64,000 bases of DNA from Methyloversatilis discipulorum (GCF_000385375.1 NZ_ARVV01000001.1:1612001-1676000), one strand, 5' to 3'; positions 1-9,452 are shown, counted from the stretch's first letter. Translations and numbers: made by a program. The notes: generated from the letters alone by a model not told the origin.

Positions 1-191
1 GGCTGCAGTGGAACTGGAACGGTGGTCCGACAACGATCGCCAGCCGCTGTGTCGACTCGACCGGCTACGTCCAGCCGACGGTCGAGGACATCCAGAAGGT
101 GCGCGCGATCACCGGCTTCGTGCAGCACCACAATGGTGTGTTTCCGTGGTCCATCAACGAAGCAGGGGAGGTGAAGAATGCGATCGCTTGA
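1..191 (+). CDS. soxC: Sulfite dehydrogenase molybdopterin subunit, SoxC/SorA type (3' end only)
   Basis: An open frame enters from the left edge and stops at TGA 189-191. The visible 62 residues include WNWNGG, a DSTGYVQPT segment and an HHNGVFPW segment, which resemble the extreme C-terminus (dimerisation domain) of SoxC-like sulfite dehydrogenases of the sulfite oxidase family. Such enzymes oxidise sulfite, or Sox-bound sulfane sulfur, in the periplasm and pass electrons to a c-type cytochrome. The Mo-cofactor domain lies outside the window, so SoxC cannot be separated from SorA. The gene overlaps the following cytochrome gene by 14 bp, the usual arrangement for the two subunits, which supports the call. 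Confidence 0.72.
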   Translation, partial: LQWNWNGGPTTIASRCVDSTGYVQPTVEDIQKVRAITGFVQHHNGVFPWSINEAGEVKNAIA

Positions 192-804
192 AACAGTGAC
201 GATGGCCCTGGCGACTTCCATGGCGCTCATGGGCTGCGCCGGAAATGCGGTGAATTCGGCGACGGCATCGCCTCACGCTCGATCGATGGCGCTCGGCACC
301 CCTGTCGTCGAAGCGGATCTTGCCGCCTGGAATATCGATGTCCGCGGTCCGGACGGGCAGGGCCTGCCCTCGGGATCGGGCAACGCACGGACGGGGAAGG
401 CCGTGTTCGACGCAAAGTGCGCGTCCTGCCATGGCGCCGCGGCCGCAGGCGGACCGATGTTCGGAACCATGGTCGGCGGTATCGGCTCGTTCAAGACCGA
501 CAAGCGTCTGCTCACGCCGGGCAGCATGTATCCGTATGCGCCGGCACTGTTCGATTACATCCGCCGCGCAATGCCGCTGACCGAACCGCAGTCGCTCAGC
601 AACGACGAAACCTATGCGGTGACTGCTTATCTGCTGCATCTCAACGGGTTGGTGGAGCAGGATGCCGAGATGAACTCGACCAGCCTGGCGGCGATCCGCA
701 TGCCGAATCGGGACGGCTTCATCGTCGACGACCGGCCGGATACGAGCGCTGCCCGGTGCATGCAGGACTGCAAGCCGCTGCGCACGAGCGTTGCAGCGCC
801 GTAG
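178..804 (+). CDS. soxD: Cytochrome c subunit of sulfite dehydrogenase (SoxD-like)
   Basis: A protein of 208 residues with an N-terminal hydrophobic segment ending in LMGC near residue 20, which could be a lipoprotein signal. A single haem c motif CASCH lies near residue 81, with candidate distal methionines in the GSMYPYAP and MPLTEP segments. It should accept electrons from the molybdenum subunit encoded just upstream and pass them to the respiratory chain. Classical SoxD proteins are longer and dihaem, so this short monohaem form is SoxD/SorB-like rather than canonical. The ATG lies inside the upstream coding sequence (14-bp overlap), suggesting coupled translation. A strong hairpin follows at 883-914. 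Confidence 0.75.
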   Translation: MRSLETVTMALATSMALMGCAGNAVNSATASPHARSMALGTPVVEADLAAWNIDVRGPDGQGLPSGSGNARTGKAVFDAKCASCHGAAAAGGPMFGTMVGGIGSFKTDKRLLTPGSMYPYAPALFDYIRRAMPLTEPQSLSNDETYAVTAYLLHLNGLVEQDAEMNSTSLAAIRMPNRDGFIVDDRPDTSAARCMQDCKPLRTSVAAP

Positions 805-882
805 AAGCTGTCGGCGTAGGATGCGTCCGCTTTGTCTGCGCAAGCCTTGGGCTGGACGAGCAACTCGGATGCCGACGGGGCG

Positions 883-914
883 CAGCGGTTCGGACGTTGC
901 CGTCCGAACCGCTG
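883..914. terminator. Hairpin terminator between convergent soxD and nadV
   Basis: A perfect 14-bp inverted repeat (883-896 with 901-914, loop TTGC) sits between two convergent genes. The tract after it on the plus strand is only TCTTCC, so it lacks a classic U-run. Its position between 3' ends suggests a bidirectional terminator. Confidence 0.65.
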
Positions 915-940
915 TCTTCCGCACAGTGTGTTGCTGACCG

Positions 941-2368
941 TCAGCTTGTGGCATCCAGAGTGGCACGCACCTCGCTGAGCGCGTACTTCCTGAGCAGGTC
1001 GCCGTTTTCCCACACGGTCACCATCGCATCTTCGAAGCGGGCGGTGTCGTGCCACACGCCATCCTCGATCAAGGCCGTTCTCAGCTCACCCGTTTCGCGG
1101 TTGCGCAGCACGGTCATCCGGCCCCGCTTCGACGCCTTGCCCGGATCGGTCACCGGGTTCTTCCAGACGTCACGCCATTCGCCGTTGACGCGGATCGCCG
1201 AGCACTTCATCGCGAACTTGAGCGTGTCCCGGTTCACCTGCTGGAGCAGGCCACCTCCCATGCCGAAGGCGATGTTGTCCGCGCTGTAGCCGTTCAACTT
1301 CAACGTGGCGAGGATGTCGCGCACGGTGCGGTCGTTGATGCCGTCACCCTGGATGAGTCGCACATTGCGCAGGACTTTGTAGCCCTTGCCGTTCATATCG
1401 GCGCCGAACCGCTTTTCGAGCAGGCGCGCACAGCGCAGAACCACCTCGATCGGGTCGCCGGAATCCGGTCTGACGACGAGCATTGCTCCGGAGTCGATCA
1501 CTTCCTGACGCAAGGCTTCGCCCCAGAGATGGTCGACCGCGTTGTAAATGTCGGTGGAGTCGGACACGCAGGCGAAGATCGCACCTGGCTTGCCGAACTG
1601 ACGGATCATGTTGCGATAGGCCTCGACTTCGGCTTCCGGTCCCCAGCTCGTGATCGTGGAGTGCTCGGCCGCGGGAATTGAGTAGCCCGCCATCGGTTCG
1701 TCGTAGTAGACGCGTCCAGCGAGCACGGCTGCGAGCGTGTCGGTACCGCGGAAGGCAACGAGGTGGGCGAGGCCACCGCGTGCCGCGGTCTGCGGACTCG
1801 ATACGCCCCGATAACCGAAATCGTGCAGCTTAAAGGGCAACTGGCTTGCCGCGTCGTCGGACGTCTCGTCAAGAAAACTCGCGATGACCTTGCGCACCGA
1901 CCACGAGAGCGTTGCGACCGTCACCGGATACCAGAGCTGAAGCATCAGCGTCTCCACATAGGACACTGCCCACGCGAGTTCCGGATCAGTCGACTCGACC
2001 GTCACCATGGGCACGCTGGCGGGCACCACGGTACCCTCGGGCAGCGCACGGATGCGCAGCGGCCAGTAGCCATCGTGCGTGTCGACGATGCGCAGGAAGC
2101 CCGCTTCATTGAAAGGCTCACCATGCGCCGCGGCGATCTCCTTCGCGATTGCCACGTCCTCGCGGGTGATCCGCCGTGCAAAGAAGTCGAGCAGGATCAT
2201 CTGCAGGCCGAACATGACCGAGCGATCGAACTTGCCGCCCCGCGATTCGATGTAGGAAAACATGCCATCCGTGCCCGCCGGGTACTGAACCCAGTGCGAC
2301 AGCTTGTAGCTGTCGGTGCCCAGGATGGGGTTGTCGAGGATGCTGCGGGTGCTGTCGTTGTAGAACAT
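941..2368 (-). CDS. nadV: Nicotinamide phosphoribosyltransferase (NadV/NAMPT)
   Basis: A protein of 475 residues that converts nicotinamide and PRPP to nicotinamide mononucleotide, the first step of nicotinamide salvage to NAD. Family features include LGTDSYKLSHW at the N-terminus, the HSTITSWG loop around the catalytic histidine, SDSTDIYNAVDHLWG, VRPDSGDP and GMGGGLLQQVNRDT. Length fits the family (about 460-490 residues). The frame stays open much further upstream, but the family start is the ATG at 2368; the extra residues would lie in the 3' end of the gene before it. It follows nadM by 70 bp on the same strand, and its product, NMN, is that enzyme's substrate. Confidence 0.95.
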   Translation of the reverse strand: MFYNDSTRSILDNPILGTDSYKLSHWVQYPAGTDGMFSYIESRGGKFDRSVMFGLQMILLDFFARRITREDVAIAKEIAAAHGEPFNEAGFLRIVDTHDGYWPLRIRALPEGTVVPASVPMVTVESTDPELAWAVSYVETLMLQLWYPVTVATLSWSVRKVIASFLDETSDDAASQLPFKLHDFGYRGVSSPQTAARGGLAHLVAFRGTDTLAAVLAGRVYYDEPMAGYSIPAAEHSTITSWGPEAEVEAYRNMIRQFGKPGAIFACVSDSTDIYNAVDHLWGEALRQEVIDSGAMLVVRPDSGDPIEVVLRCARLLEKRFGADMNGKGYKVLRNVRLIQGDGINDRTVRDILATLKLNGYSADNIAFGMGGGLLQQVNRDTLKFAMKCSAIRVNGEWRDVWKNPVTDPGKASKRGRMTVLRNRETGELRTALIEDGVWHDTARFEDAMVTVWENGDLLRKYALSEVRATLDATS

Positions 2369-2438
2369 GGTTTGAGACTCCCTCAAACGTTGGCTGAAGC
2401 AGAGCGTCTGTCGCTCCGCGGCGGGGTGGAGAGATCGG

Positions 2439-3527
2439 TCAGACCCCTCCGATGAAATAGTTGATGATGTCGAAGTGGTCCTCGAACAGCATGGAGCGCA
2501 TGCCTTCCAGCTGAGCCAGCGGAAACCACTGCGCCTTGTCCGCGTCGTCGCCGCCTTTGACGCGCGGCAGCTCGCCGGCCGGGAAATCGAAGTGAAATGC
2601 ATGCGTGACGGTGCGTCCGCGCAGACTGCGGCTCGGGTGATCGAACACATGTGAGGCGGTGATCGATCCGCGCAGCACCTTCTCAGGCAACTTGAGTCCG
2701 GTCTCCTCGACCAGCTCGCGAATGGCCGCATCCTGCAGCCGCTCGTCCTGACCCACAAACCCACCCGGCAGCGCCCACAGGCCTTTGCCTGGCGCAGCGC
2801 GCCGCCGGATGAGCAGGATATGGCCGGAGTGCACGACCACCGCATCGGTGGTGACGAAGGTGGGCGGGTAGGGCGCTGCGCTCCACGCCGCGCGGTAGTC
2901 GCGGATGAACCGCCACTCTCCCGCCAGTCGCTCGTACTCGGCGGAGGCGCGGAAGGTCTTCAGCCAGGCGATGACCGGCTCCGGTACCGAAGCCTCGAGT
3001 TTCATCCACGGACCGCGGTCGGCGCTGTCGTCGCCGCTCAGGCCGAAGTAGATGTCGCGCAGCTCGGTGGCGGACAGACCATCAACGAAACCGACCGAGA
3101 CACGCGACCACTGGGGGAACATGTCCAGATAGAACGAGGACGCGTCCTTGCTGAGGCCAATCAGGCCGATGGCCGTGGCAGCCGGATCCGCACCCGTCTC
3201 GGTGACCGCAGCGCTCACCGTGCGCTGCACGTCGAGCAGCCACTGCGCGTCGTTGTACATGCGGTCAGCAACCGAGGCGACGATGACGCGCGCAGCGGCG
3301 TCCTTCGACAGGCTGTGACGGATCATTACCTTCCGTTCGTTCACCGTCCACGGATCCTTGATCGATCGAGGCCGATCGGCAGAGCCGAGCACAACGATGA
3401 CCTTGTCCGCGAGTTCGAGCGCACGCTCGATACTGGCGATGTGACCCACATGAGGCGGCGTCAGACGGCCGATGTAAACAATGAAATCGAATCGTGCACG
3501 CGAGGTGCCGGGTACTGACTTGGACAT
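2439..3527 (-). CDS. nadM: Bifunctional NMN adenylyltransferase / Nudix hydrolase (NadM-type)
   Basis: A protein of 362 residues. The N-terminal half (about 12-180) is a nucleotidyltransferase with the GRLTPPHVGH version of the HxGH motif; it should join NMN and ATP to form NAD. The C-terminal half (about 205-350) is a Nudix domain with the full box: a GFVGQDE start followed by RELVEETGL. Cyanobacterial and Francisella NadM-Nudix proteins have the same order, and their Nudix half hydrolyses ADP-ribose. The ATG at 3527 has a GGGGAG ribosome site; a 27-codon upstream extension was rejected. It forms a two-gene salvage operon with nadV. An inverted repeat at 3609-3624 lies about 80 bp upstream. 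Confidence 0.92.
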   Translation of the reverse strand: MSKSVPGTSRARFDFIVYIGRLTPPHVGHIASIERALELADKVIVVLGSADRPRSIKDPWTVNERKVMIRHSLSKDAAARVIVASVADRMYNDAQWLLDVQRTVSAAVTETGADPAATAIGLIGLSKDASSFYLDMFPQWSRVSVGFVDGLSATELRDIYFGLSGDDSADRGPWMKLEASVPEPVIAWLKTFRASAEYERLAGEWRFIRDYRAAWSAAPYPPTFVTTDAVVVHSGHILLIRRRAAPGKGLWALPGGFVGQDERLQDAAIRELVEETGLKLPEKVLRGSITASHVFDHPSRSLRGRTVTHAFHFDFPAGELPRVKGGDDADKAQWFPLAQLEGMRSMLFEDHFDIINYFIGGV

Positions 3528-3601
3528 CTTGGACTCCCCAAGAGGTGTTGATCGGATCCGTCTGTCGGATCGTGTCCGGACGATAGCCGTTGCGCTCGGC
3601 A

Positions 3602-3624
3602 GTGACAAGTGACTTTTTTGTCAC
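3602..3624. promoter_or_regulatory. Candidate operator upstream of nadM-nadV
   Basis: GTGAC occurs at 3602-3606 and 3609-3613, and the second copy forms an inverted repeat with GTCAC at 3620-3624 around a TTTTTT spacer. It lies 82-97 bp before the nadM ATG, in a 326-bp stretch (3528-3853) with no credible gene. NAD salvage genes are often repressed by NrtR-type or other NAD-sensing regulators, but I cannot match this site to a known consensus. Confidence 0.35.
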
Positions 3625-3818
3625 AGGGCCGGAAACGACGAGTGCCTTGCGGTCCGGCGGTCTCAGTGCCAACTGCGAACGAATGGGATAGGAGCTGGGC
3701 ATCGGCACTCCCGGAGGAAGAGGGGCGCACCCGTGTCGACGCGCCAGAAGGGCGCAGATTTGACCGCCCGTAAGGCGACAGCTACGCATGACCTGTCACC
3801 TGTCGGCGCGTAAACGGA

Positions 3819-3846
3819 AAAAGGCCCGCATCGCTGCGGGCCTTTT
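3819..3846. terminator. Rho-independent terminator downstream of tRNA-Asn
   Basis: A perfect 12-bp stem, AAAAGGCCCGCA pairing with TGCGGGCCTTTT, with a 4-nt loop. A-run and T-run flanks make it a textbook intrinsic terminator readable from either strand. It directly follows the 3' end of the minus-strand tRNA gene and also faces the nadM upstream region. Confidence 0.9.
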
Positions 3847-3853
3847 GGTGTCT

Positions 3854-3929
3854 TGGCTCCCCGACCTGGGCTCGAACCAGGGACCTACGGATTAACAGTC
3901 CGGCGCTCTACCGACTGAGCTATCGGGGA
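3854..3929 (-). tRNA. tRNA-Asn (anticodon GTT), CCA encoded
   Basis: Read on the minus strand, the 76-nt gene starts TCCCCGATAGCTCAG and has an anticodon loop with GTT flanked by paired GGACT/ATCC-type arms, a T arm with GGTTCGAGCC, and an acceptor stem TCCCCGA/TCGGGGA followed by G and an encoded CCA. GTT reads the asparagine codons AAC and AAU. A sigma-70 promoter lies just upstream and an intrinsic terminator just downstream, so it appears to be a single-gene transcription unit. Confidence 0.97.
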
Positions 3930-3943
3930 AGAAAGAGGCCGCA

Positions 3944-3972
3944 ACTATAGACAGCCTTCCGACAATCGTCAA
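3944..3972 (-). promoter_or_regulatory. Sigma-70 promoter of tRNA-Asn
   Basis: On the minus strand TTGACG (3972-3967) and TATAGT (3949-3944) are separated by exactly 17 bp. The predicted start near 3937 would be about 8 nt before the mature tRNA 5' end. Confidence 0.85.
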
Positions 3973-4143
3973 GCGATTGATGGGATATTTTCTTCGGGCT
4001 GAATGTGCGGTCACTCGGCACCCGAGTCGATTTATGATCGCGTCACCGCTGCCTGCAAGACTGTCTGGCAGCCACAACCGCATGACTTCATCTCTTCAGC
4101 GTCGGTGATCCAGCCGGCGCGGCAAGGCGGCCAGCGCGCATCC

Positions 4144-5940
4144 ATGAACGAAAATGCTGTTTACGTAAAGACCGAGGCCGGCGAAGAGGCGGTGAGCAAG
4201 CGCACCATCGTCCAGCGCAACCTGCGCTCCATCCTGATCATGATCGACGGGCGCACGCCTGTCGGCAATCTGGCTCAGCAGTTTGGCGATCCGCTCATCG
4301 TCGAAGGTCTGGTCGGCGAACTGGAGCACCGCGGACTGGTGCGCCGGATCGACGCGCCCACGCAGGGCGAGGAGGCGGACCGCGCCGAGCTGTCGTCCAT
4401 GCTGGTCGATATCGAGGATCTGGTCAGCCAGCCGATCACGCCGGTGTCGGACGACATCCGGCGGGCGCACGAGAAAGCGTCCGCGAAGGAATCGCCGGTG
4501 CTCGACGAGTTCGCAATGGCCTTGCCCGAGCTGGCGGCGCCGGCACCGGCGAATGCCCCGGCACCGGCTGCAGCACTGTCTGCGGCCGACGATGTACGGG
4601 GTGCCATCCGTCGGGCGATGATGTCCGCCTCGCCGGATGCCGCAGCGTCGTCGGCGGAGCGCAGCGGCGGTGGCCTGCAGCGACTGTTCGATCTGTTTGC
4701 CGGACGTGTCGGCGACCGCAAGGGCCCCCCGGGTTCGCTCGGCAAGAAGATCGTCCTTTCCGCGGCGGCGCTGCTGGTGCTGCTGGTCGGCCTTTTCTTC
4801 CTTTATCCCTATCAGCGCCATCTGCCGCACTTCGAGTCCCTGGCGACCGAATTGCTGGGGCAGCCGGTGCGCATCGCTTCGGTTTCGCCCAGCCTGTTTC
4901 CCGAGCCGTCCATCGCACTCGAAGGGGTGACGGTGGGTGGGCCGGGGCAACTCGAAATCGGCGCGGTGAAGTTGCTGCCGCGTGTGTCCACGCTGCTGTC
5001 GGAACGCACCGTTCTGCGCGACGTGCGCATCGAGCGTGCGGCGCTGAATCTGTCTTTCCTGCCTGCGCTGTCGCGCCGCCAGGACATCAACTGGGCTTCG
5101 CGCTGGGTCACGGTCGAGCACGTCAGCATGGTCGACGCCAGCATCGTGCTGCTCGATGGTGCGATCGGCGCGCTCGGCGGCGATCTGGCGCTGGACGAGA
5201 ACGGCGTGCTGACGCGTCTGTCGCTCGCCTCTGCCGACGGCGGGCTCAAGCTCCAGGGCAACAACGCTGGCGGTGTCTGGAGCGTGTCGATGACGGCGCT
5301 GGGCTGGCAGACCCCGGGCAAGCCTTCGCTGCTGTTCGACGTGCTGGAGGCACAGGGCACGCTGAACAGCCGCCGCCTGCAGTTCGACAAGCTGGATGTG
5401 AAGCTCTACGACGGTTACGCGACGGGCAGTGTGGCGCTGGACTTTGCCGACGTCGCAAGGTTCGAAGGGCAGTTGCAGACCTCCCGTCTGAGCCTCGGCG
5501 GCCTGCTGAAGGTGTTCGCGCCGACGCTGTTGCTGACCGGTGATCTGTCCTTGTCCCTGTCGCTGACCGGCGAGGGTCGGAACTACGAGGAATTGCAGAA
5601 GAACCTCCGTGGCACCGGCACGATGGGGGTGCAGCGCGGACAGATCGAGCGCGTCGATCTTGTGCAGGCGGTGCGCATCCCCCGGCCGGGTGGCGTGCGC
5701 GGCGGTAGTACGCGCTTCGATCGCCTGGACGCCAATGCGGTGGTCGACGCCAGCGGCGTGAGCCTGAGCCAGGTGGTGATGGAATCGGGCCTGGTCGGCG
5801 CCAACGGTACGCTGCGTCTTGCCGACGACACCCTGCGCGGGCGCCTCGATGTGACCTTGCAGGGCTCGGCAACGACGGTGCGCGCGCCGGTGAGCATAGA
5901 GGGGCCGTACGCGGATCCAGTGGTGAAGCTGCTGCGCTGA
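4144..5940 (+). CDS. Membrane-anchored AsmA-like protein with an N-terminal cytoplasmic domain
   Basis: A protein of 598 residues. Residues 1-85 (VYVKTEAGEEAV, then RSILIMIDGRTPVG) resemble a small winged-helix-like region found at the start of related betaproteobacterial proteins. An Ala/Pro-rich linker follows. One membrane segment lies near 202-222, and the remainder looks like an AsmA-type repeat domain (VRIASVSPSLFPEPS, then SLSLSLTGEG and a C-terminal VSIEGPYADPVVKLL). AsmA-like proteins act at the envelope, often in lipid transport or outer-membrane homeostasis; the specific role here is unknown. The ATG at 4144 was preferred over a frame open from 4003 because conserved sequence begins there, but its ribosome site is weak. 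The gene stands alone, about 100 bp before rfbB. Confidence 0.6.
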   Translation: MNENAVYVKTEAGEEAVSKRTIVQRNLRSILIMIDGRTPVGNLAQQFGDPLIVEGLVGELEHRGLVRRIDAPTQGEEADRAELSSMLVDIEDLVSQPITPVSDDIRRAHEKASAKESPVLDEFAMALPELAAPAPANAPAPAAALSAADDVRGAIRRAMMSASPDAAASSAERSGGGLQRLFDLFAGRVGDRKGPPGSLGKKIVLSAAALLVLLVGLFFLYPYQRHLPHFESLATELLGQPVRIASVSPSLFPEPSIALEGVTVGGPGQLEIGAVKLLPRVSTLLSERTVLRDVRIERAALNLSFLPALSRRQDINWASRWVTVEHVSMVDASIVLLDGAIGALGGDLALDENGVLTRLSLASADGGLKLQGNNAGGVWSVSMTALGWQTPGKPSLLFDVLEAQGTLNSRRLQFDKLDVKLYDGYATGSVALDFADVARFEGQLQTSRLSLGGLLKVFAPTLLLTGDLSLSLSLTGEGRNYEELQKNLRGTGTMGVQRGQIERVDLVQAVRIPRPGGVRGGSTRFDRLDANAVVDASGVSLSQVVMESGLVGANGTLRLADDTLRGRLDVTLQGSATTVRAPVSIEGPYADPVVKLLR

Positions 5941-6041
5941 GCCGGAACATCCTGTTGCATCGCAGCGTGCAGCTTTTACTACGCGCTGTCATGCCTGCCG
6001 GTTAAAGTGACGGCTCCCCGAATCGCACAGGCGTTTGCATC

Positions 6042-7109
6042 ATGACCATCCTGGTAACCGGCGGTGCCGGCTTCATCGGCAGCAACTTCGTTCTCGACTG
6101 GCTGGCTGGCAGCGATGAGCCGGTCGTCAACCTCGACGCGCTGACCTACGCGGGCAACCGCGCCAACCTGGCTTCGCTCGATGGCGACGGGCGGCATATC
6201 TTTGTGCACGGCGACATCTGCGACCGTGATCTGATCGACCGCCTGCTCGCGCAGCACCGTCCGCGCGCCATCGTGCATTTCGCCGCCGAATCGCACGTCG
6301 ACCGCTCGATCCACGGCCCGGGCGAGTTCATGCGCACCAACGTCACCGGCACCTTTACGCTCCTCGAAGCGGCCCGTGGTTATTGGGGCGCACTCGAAGG
6401 CGACGACAAGGCCGCCTTCCGCTTCCACCACGTGAGCACCGACGAGGTCTATGGCTCGCTCAAGCCGACCGACCCGCCGTTTGCCGAAACCAATGCCTAC
6501 GAACCGAACAGCCCCTACTCGGCGAGCAAGGCGGCGAGCGACCATCTGGTGCGCGCCTGGCACCACACCTACGGCCTGCCGGTGGTGACCACCAACTGTT
6601 CGAACAACTACGGCCCCTACCACTTTCCAGAGAAGCTGATCCCGCTCATCATCGTCAATGCGCTGGCCGGCAAGCCGCTGCCCGTGTATGGCGACGGCCA
6701 GCAGGTGCGCGACTGGCTGTACGTGAAGGACCACTGCGCGGCCATCCGCGAAGTGCTGGCGCGCGGGCGTCTGGGCGAGACCTACAACATCGGTGGCTGG
6801 AACGAGAAGCCGAACATCGACATCGTGCGCACCGTGTGCGCGCTGCTCGACGAAATGAAGCCGGATGCCGCCGGCCCCTACGAGCGGCTGATCACCTACG
6901 TGAAGGACCGCCCGGGCCACGACCGGCGCTACGCGATCGACGCGCGCAAGATCGAGCGCGAACTGGGCTGGAAGCCGGCGGAAACCTTCGACACCGGCAT
7001 CCGCAAGACGGTGCGCTGGTATCTGGACAACCAGCCCTGGGTGCAGGACGTGCTCAGCGGCGGCTACCGCGACTGGGTGAGCAAGCAGTACGGCGGAGCG
7101 TCGGCATGA
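6042..7109 (+). CDS. rfbB: dTDP-glucose 4,6-dehydratase
   Basis: A protein of 355 residues, the family's normal length. It converts dTDP-glucose to dTDP-4-keto-6-deoxyglucose, the second step of dTDP-L-rhamnose synthesis. The Rossmann motif GGAGFIGSN is at residues 6-14. The catalytic segments HVSTDEVYG and the YxxxK motif (YSASK) are present, with the conserved [15 protein letters not shown] segment. It is the first gene of rfbBDAC and its stop overlaps the rfbD start (ATGA). Confidence 0.97.
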   Translation: MTILVTGGAGFIGSNFVLDWLAGSDEPVVNLDALTYAGNRANLASLDGDGRHIFVHGDICDRDLIDRLLAQHRPRAIVHFAAESHVDRSIHGPGEFMRTNVTGTFTLLEAARGYWGALEGDDKAAFRFHHVSTDEVYGSLKPTDPPFAETNAYEPNSPYSASKAASDHLVRAWHHTYGLPVVTTNCSNNYGPYHFPEKLIPLIIVNALAGKPLPVYGDGQQVRDWLYVKDHCAAIREVLARGRLGETYNIGGWNEKPNIDIVRTVCALLDEMKPDAAGPYERLITYVKDRPGHDRRYAIDARKIERELGWKPAETFDTGIRKTVRWYLDNQPWVQDVLSGGYRDWVSKQYGGASA

Positions 7110-7999
7110 AGATCCTGCTGTTCGGCAAGGGCGGACAGGTTGGCTGGGAATTGCAGCGCGCGCTCGCGCCGCTGGGCGAGTTGATTGCGCTGGACTTCGA
7201 TACCGCCGGCGATCTTTCCGGCGACTTCAGTCAGCCGGAGGCCGTGGCGGCGACCGTGCGCCGTGTGGCGCCGGATCTCATCGTCAATGCGGCTGCGCAC
7301 ACCGCGGTCGACAAGGCCGAGAGCGAGGCCGATCTGGCGCGCCTGATCAACGCCAGCACGCCTGGCCGCATCGCGCAGGAAGCGAAGGCACTCGGCGCCC
7401 ACCTTATTCACTATTCGACGGATTACGTGTTCGACGGCAGTGGTGACGCGCCGCGCGACGAGACTGCGGCGACCGGGCCGCTCAGCGTCTATGGCCGTAC
7501 CAAGCTGGAGGGAGAGCAGCTGATCGCAGCGTCCGGCGCCACTCACCTCATCCTGCGCACCAGCTGGGTCTATGCCGCGCGCGGCGGCAACTTCGCGAAG
7601 ACCATGCTGAAGCTGGCGAAGGAGCGCGAACGGCTCACCGTGATCGCCGACCAGTTCGGCGCGCCGACCGGCGCCGAACTGCTGGCCGACGTCAGCGCAC
7701 ACGCTGCGCGCATGCTGCGCGCCCGGCCCGAACTGAGCGGGCTCTACCACTGCGTCGCCGCCGGCGAAACATCTTGGTACGGCTACGCCACACACGTGAT
7801 CGAGCGCGCGCGCGCGGCCGGTCACGCGATCAAGGTTGCTCCGGACGCCATCCTGCCCATCCCGACCAGCGACTACCCGACGCCGGCCACGCGTCCGCTC
7901 AATTCACGGCTCGATACCCGTCGCCTGCGCGAGGTCTTCGGTCTCGTGCTGCCGCCCTGGCAGCAGGGCGTGGACCGGATGCTGGCCGAAATCCTCTGA
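7106..7999 (+). CDS. rfbD: dTDP-4-dehydrorhamnose reductase
   Basis: A protein of 297 residues that performs the final NAD(P)H-dependent reduction to dTDP-L-rhamnose. The N-terminal [16 protein letters not shown] is the classic GxxGQxG nucleotide site. [12 protein letters not shown], the STDYVFDG segment and YGRTKLEGE (the YxxxK pair) are typical. The frame is open upstream, but the ATG at 7106 overlaps the rfbB stop and begins exactly at the conserved N-terminus. Confidence 0.96.
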   Translation: MKILLFGKGGQVGWELQRALAPLGELIALDFDTAGDLSGDFSQPEAVAATVRRVAPDLIVNAAAHTAVDKAESEADLARLINASTPGRIAQEAKALGAHLIHYSTDYVFDGSGDAPRDETAATGPLSVYGRTKLEGEQLIAASGATHLILRTSWVYAARGGNFAKTMLKLAKERERLTVIADQFGAPTGAELLADVSAHAARMLRARPELSGLYHCVAAGETSWYGYATHVIERARAAGHAIKVAPDAILPIPTSDYPTPATRPLNSRLDTRRLREVFGLVLPPWQQGVDRMLAEIL

Positions 8000-8019
8000 A
8001 CAGAATCAGGAGCACCCAC

Positions 8020-8901
8020 ATGACACGCAAGGGCATCGTACTGGCCGGTGGATCCGGCACGCGCCTGCACCCGGTGACGATCGCGGTATCGAAGCAGCTG
8101 ATGCCGGTCTACGACAAGCCGATGATCTACTACCCGCTGTCGACGCTGATGCTCGCGGGCATACGCGAAGTGCTGGTGATTTCGACGCCGCAGGACACGC
8201 CGCGCTTCCAGTCCCTGCTGGGCGACGGTTCGGCCTGGGGCATGAAGATCGAATACGCGGTGCAGCCCAGCCCGGACGGCCTGGCGCAGGCCTTCATCAT
8301 CGGCGAGGACTTCATCGGCGGCGGGCCGTCGGCGCTCGTGCTCGGCGACAACCTTTTCTACGGCCACGAATTCGCGCATGACCTGAAGTCGGCCAGCGCA
8401 CGGGAGGCAGGGGCTACGGTATTCGCCTACGGCGTCACCGACCCGGAGCGCTACGGCGTGGTCGAGTTCGACGGCAACGGACGCGCGATCAGTCTGGAAG
8501 AGAAGCCGGCCAAGCCGCGCAGCCGCTACGCGGTGACCGGGCTGTACTTCTACGACGGTCAGGCGAGCGCGATTGCCCGTGGCTTGAAGCCGTCGCCGCG
8601 TGGCGAACTCGAAATCACCGACCTGAATCGCGTGTATCTGGAGCGCGGCGAACTGGAAGTGCAGGTGATGGGCCGCGGTCACGCCTGGCTGGACACCGGC
8701 ACGCACGACTCGCTGATCGAGGCGGCGCAGTTCATCCAGACACTGGAGAAGCGTCAGGGCCTGAAGATATCGTGCCCGGAAGAGATCGCCTGGCGCCAGG
8801 GCTGGATCGATTCCGAGCAGCTGAACAAGATCGCCACCCCGCTGGCCAAGAGCGGTTACGGCCAGTACCTGCTGCGCATCATTGACGAACAGGTGTTCTG
8901 A
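8020..8901 (+). CDS. rfbA: Glucose-1-phosphate thymidylyltransferase
   Basis: A protein of 293 residues that makes dTDP-glucose from dTTP and glucose-1-phosphate, the committed step of the pathway. The start [16 protein letters not shown] carries the nucleotide-binding signature. [25 protein letters not shown] and EEKPAKPRS are conserved family segments. AGGAG precedes the ATG by about 8 nt. It lies between rfbD and rfbC, and its stop overlaps the rfbC ATG by one base. Confidence 0.96.
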   Translation: MTRKGIVLAGGSGTRLHPVTIAVSKQLMPVYDKPMIYYPLSTLMLAGIREVLVISTPQDTPRFQSLLGDGSAWGMKIEYAVQPSPDGLAQAFIIGEDFIGGGPSALVLGDNLFYGHEFAHDLKSASAREAGATVFAYGVTDPERYGVVEFDGNGRAISLEEKPAKPRSRYAVTGLYFYDGQASAIARGLKPSPRGELEITDLNRVYLERGELEVQVMGRGHAWLDTGTHDSLIEAAQFIQTLEKRQGLKISCPEEIAWRQGWIDSEQLNKIATPLAKSGYGQYLLRIIDEQVF

Positions 8902-9452
8902 TGAAGGTGATCGAAACCGGCATCGAAGGGTTGCTCGTGCTCGAACCGAAAGTGTTCGGCGACGCCCGCGGCTTCTTCATGGAAAGCTTCAACGCGCGCA
9001 CCTTCGCCGAAGTGACCGGGCTGAAGCTGGACTTCGTGCAGGACAACCACTCGCGCAGCGGACGCGGCGTGCTGCGCGGACTGCACTACCAGGTGCGGCA
9101 ACCGCAGGGCAAGCTGGTGCGCGTGTCGCAGGGGAGTGTGTTCGATGTCGCGGTCGACCTGCGCCGGTCATCGCCCACCTTCGGCCGCTGGTACGGCGTG
9201 GAACTGAGTGGCGAGAACCACCGCCAGTTCTGGGTGCCGGCCGGCTTCGCGCATGGTTTCTACGTGCTGAGCGAGTCGGCGGACTTCCTGTACAAGACAA
9301 CCGACTACTACGCCCCGGAACACGAGCGCAGCCTTGCGTGGAACGACCCGACGGTCGGTGTGCAGTGGCCGCTGGCGGGCGAGCCGTTGCTGTCGGCCAA
9401 GGATGTCGCGGGCAAGCCGCTCGGTCAGTGCGAGGTGTTCGAAACGCTCTGA
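8901..9452 (+). CDS. rfbC: dTDP-4-dehydrorhamnose 3,5-epimerase
   Basis: A protein of 183 residues with the RmlC cupin fold, which epimerises C3 and C5 of dTDP-4-keto-6-deoxyglucose. FGDARGFFMESFN, QDNHSRSGRGVLRGLHYQ (containing the catalytic histidine) and PAGFAHGFYVLSE are family hallmarks. It completes a full four-gene rhamnose set, which feeds O-antigen, exopolysaccharide or glycolipid synthesis. The ATG shares its A with the rfbA TGA. Confidence 0.96.
   Translation: MKVIETGIEGLLVLEPKVFGDARGFFMESFNARTFAEVTGLKLDFVQDNHSRSGRGVLRGLHYQVRQPQGKLVRVSQGSVFDVAVDLRRSSPTFGRWYGVELSGENHRQFWVPAGFAHGFYVLSESADFLYKTTDYYAPEHERSLAWNDPTVGVQWPLAGEPLLSAKDVAGKPLGQCEVFETL

Noticed and set aside
3265..3789. 174-codon minus-strand frame upstream of nadM
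   Set aside because: Overlaps the true NadM N-terminus in another frame, and crosses the dyad and leader.
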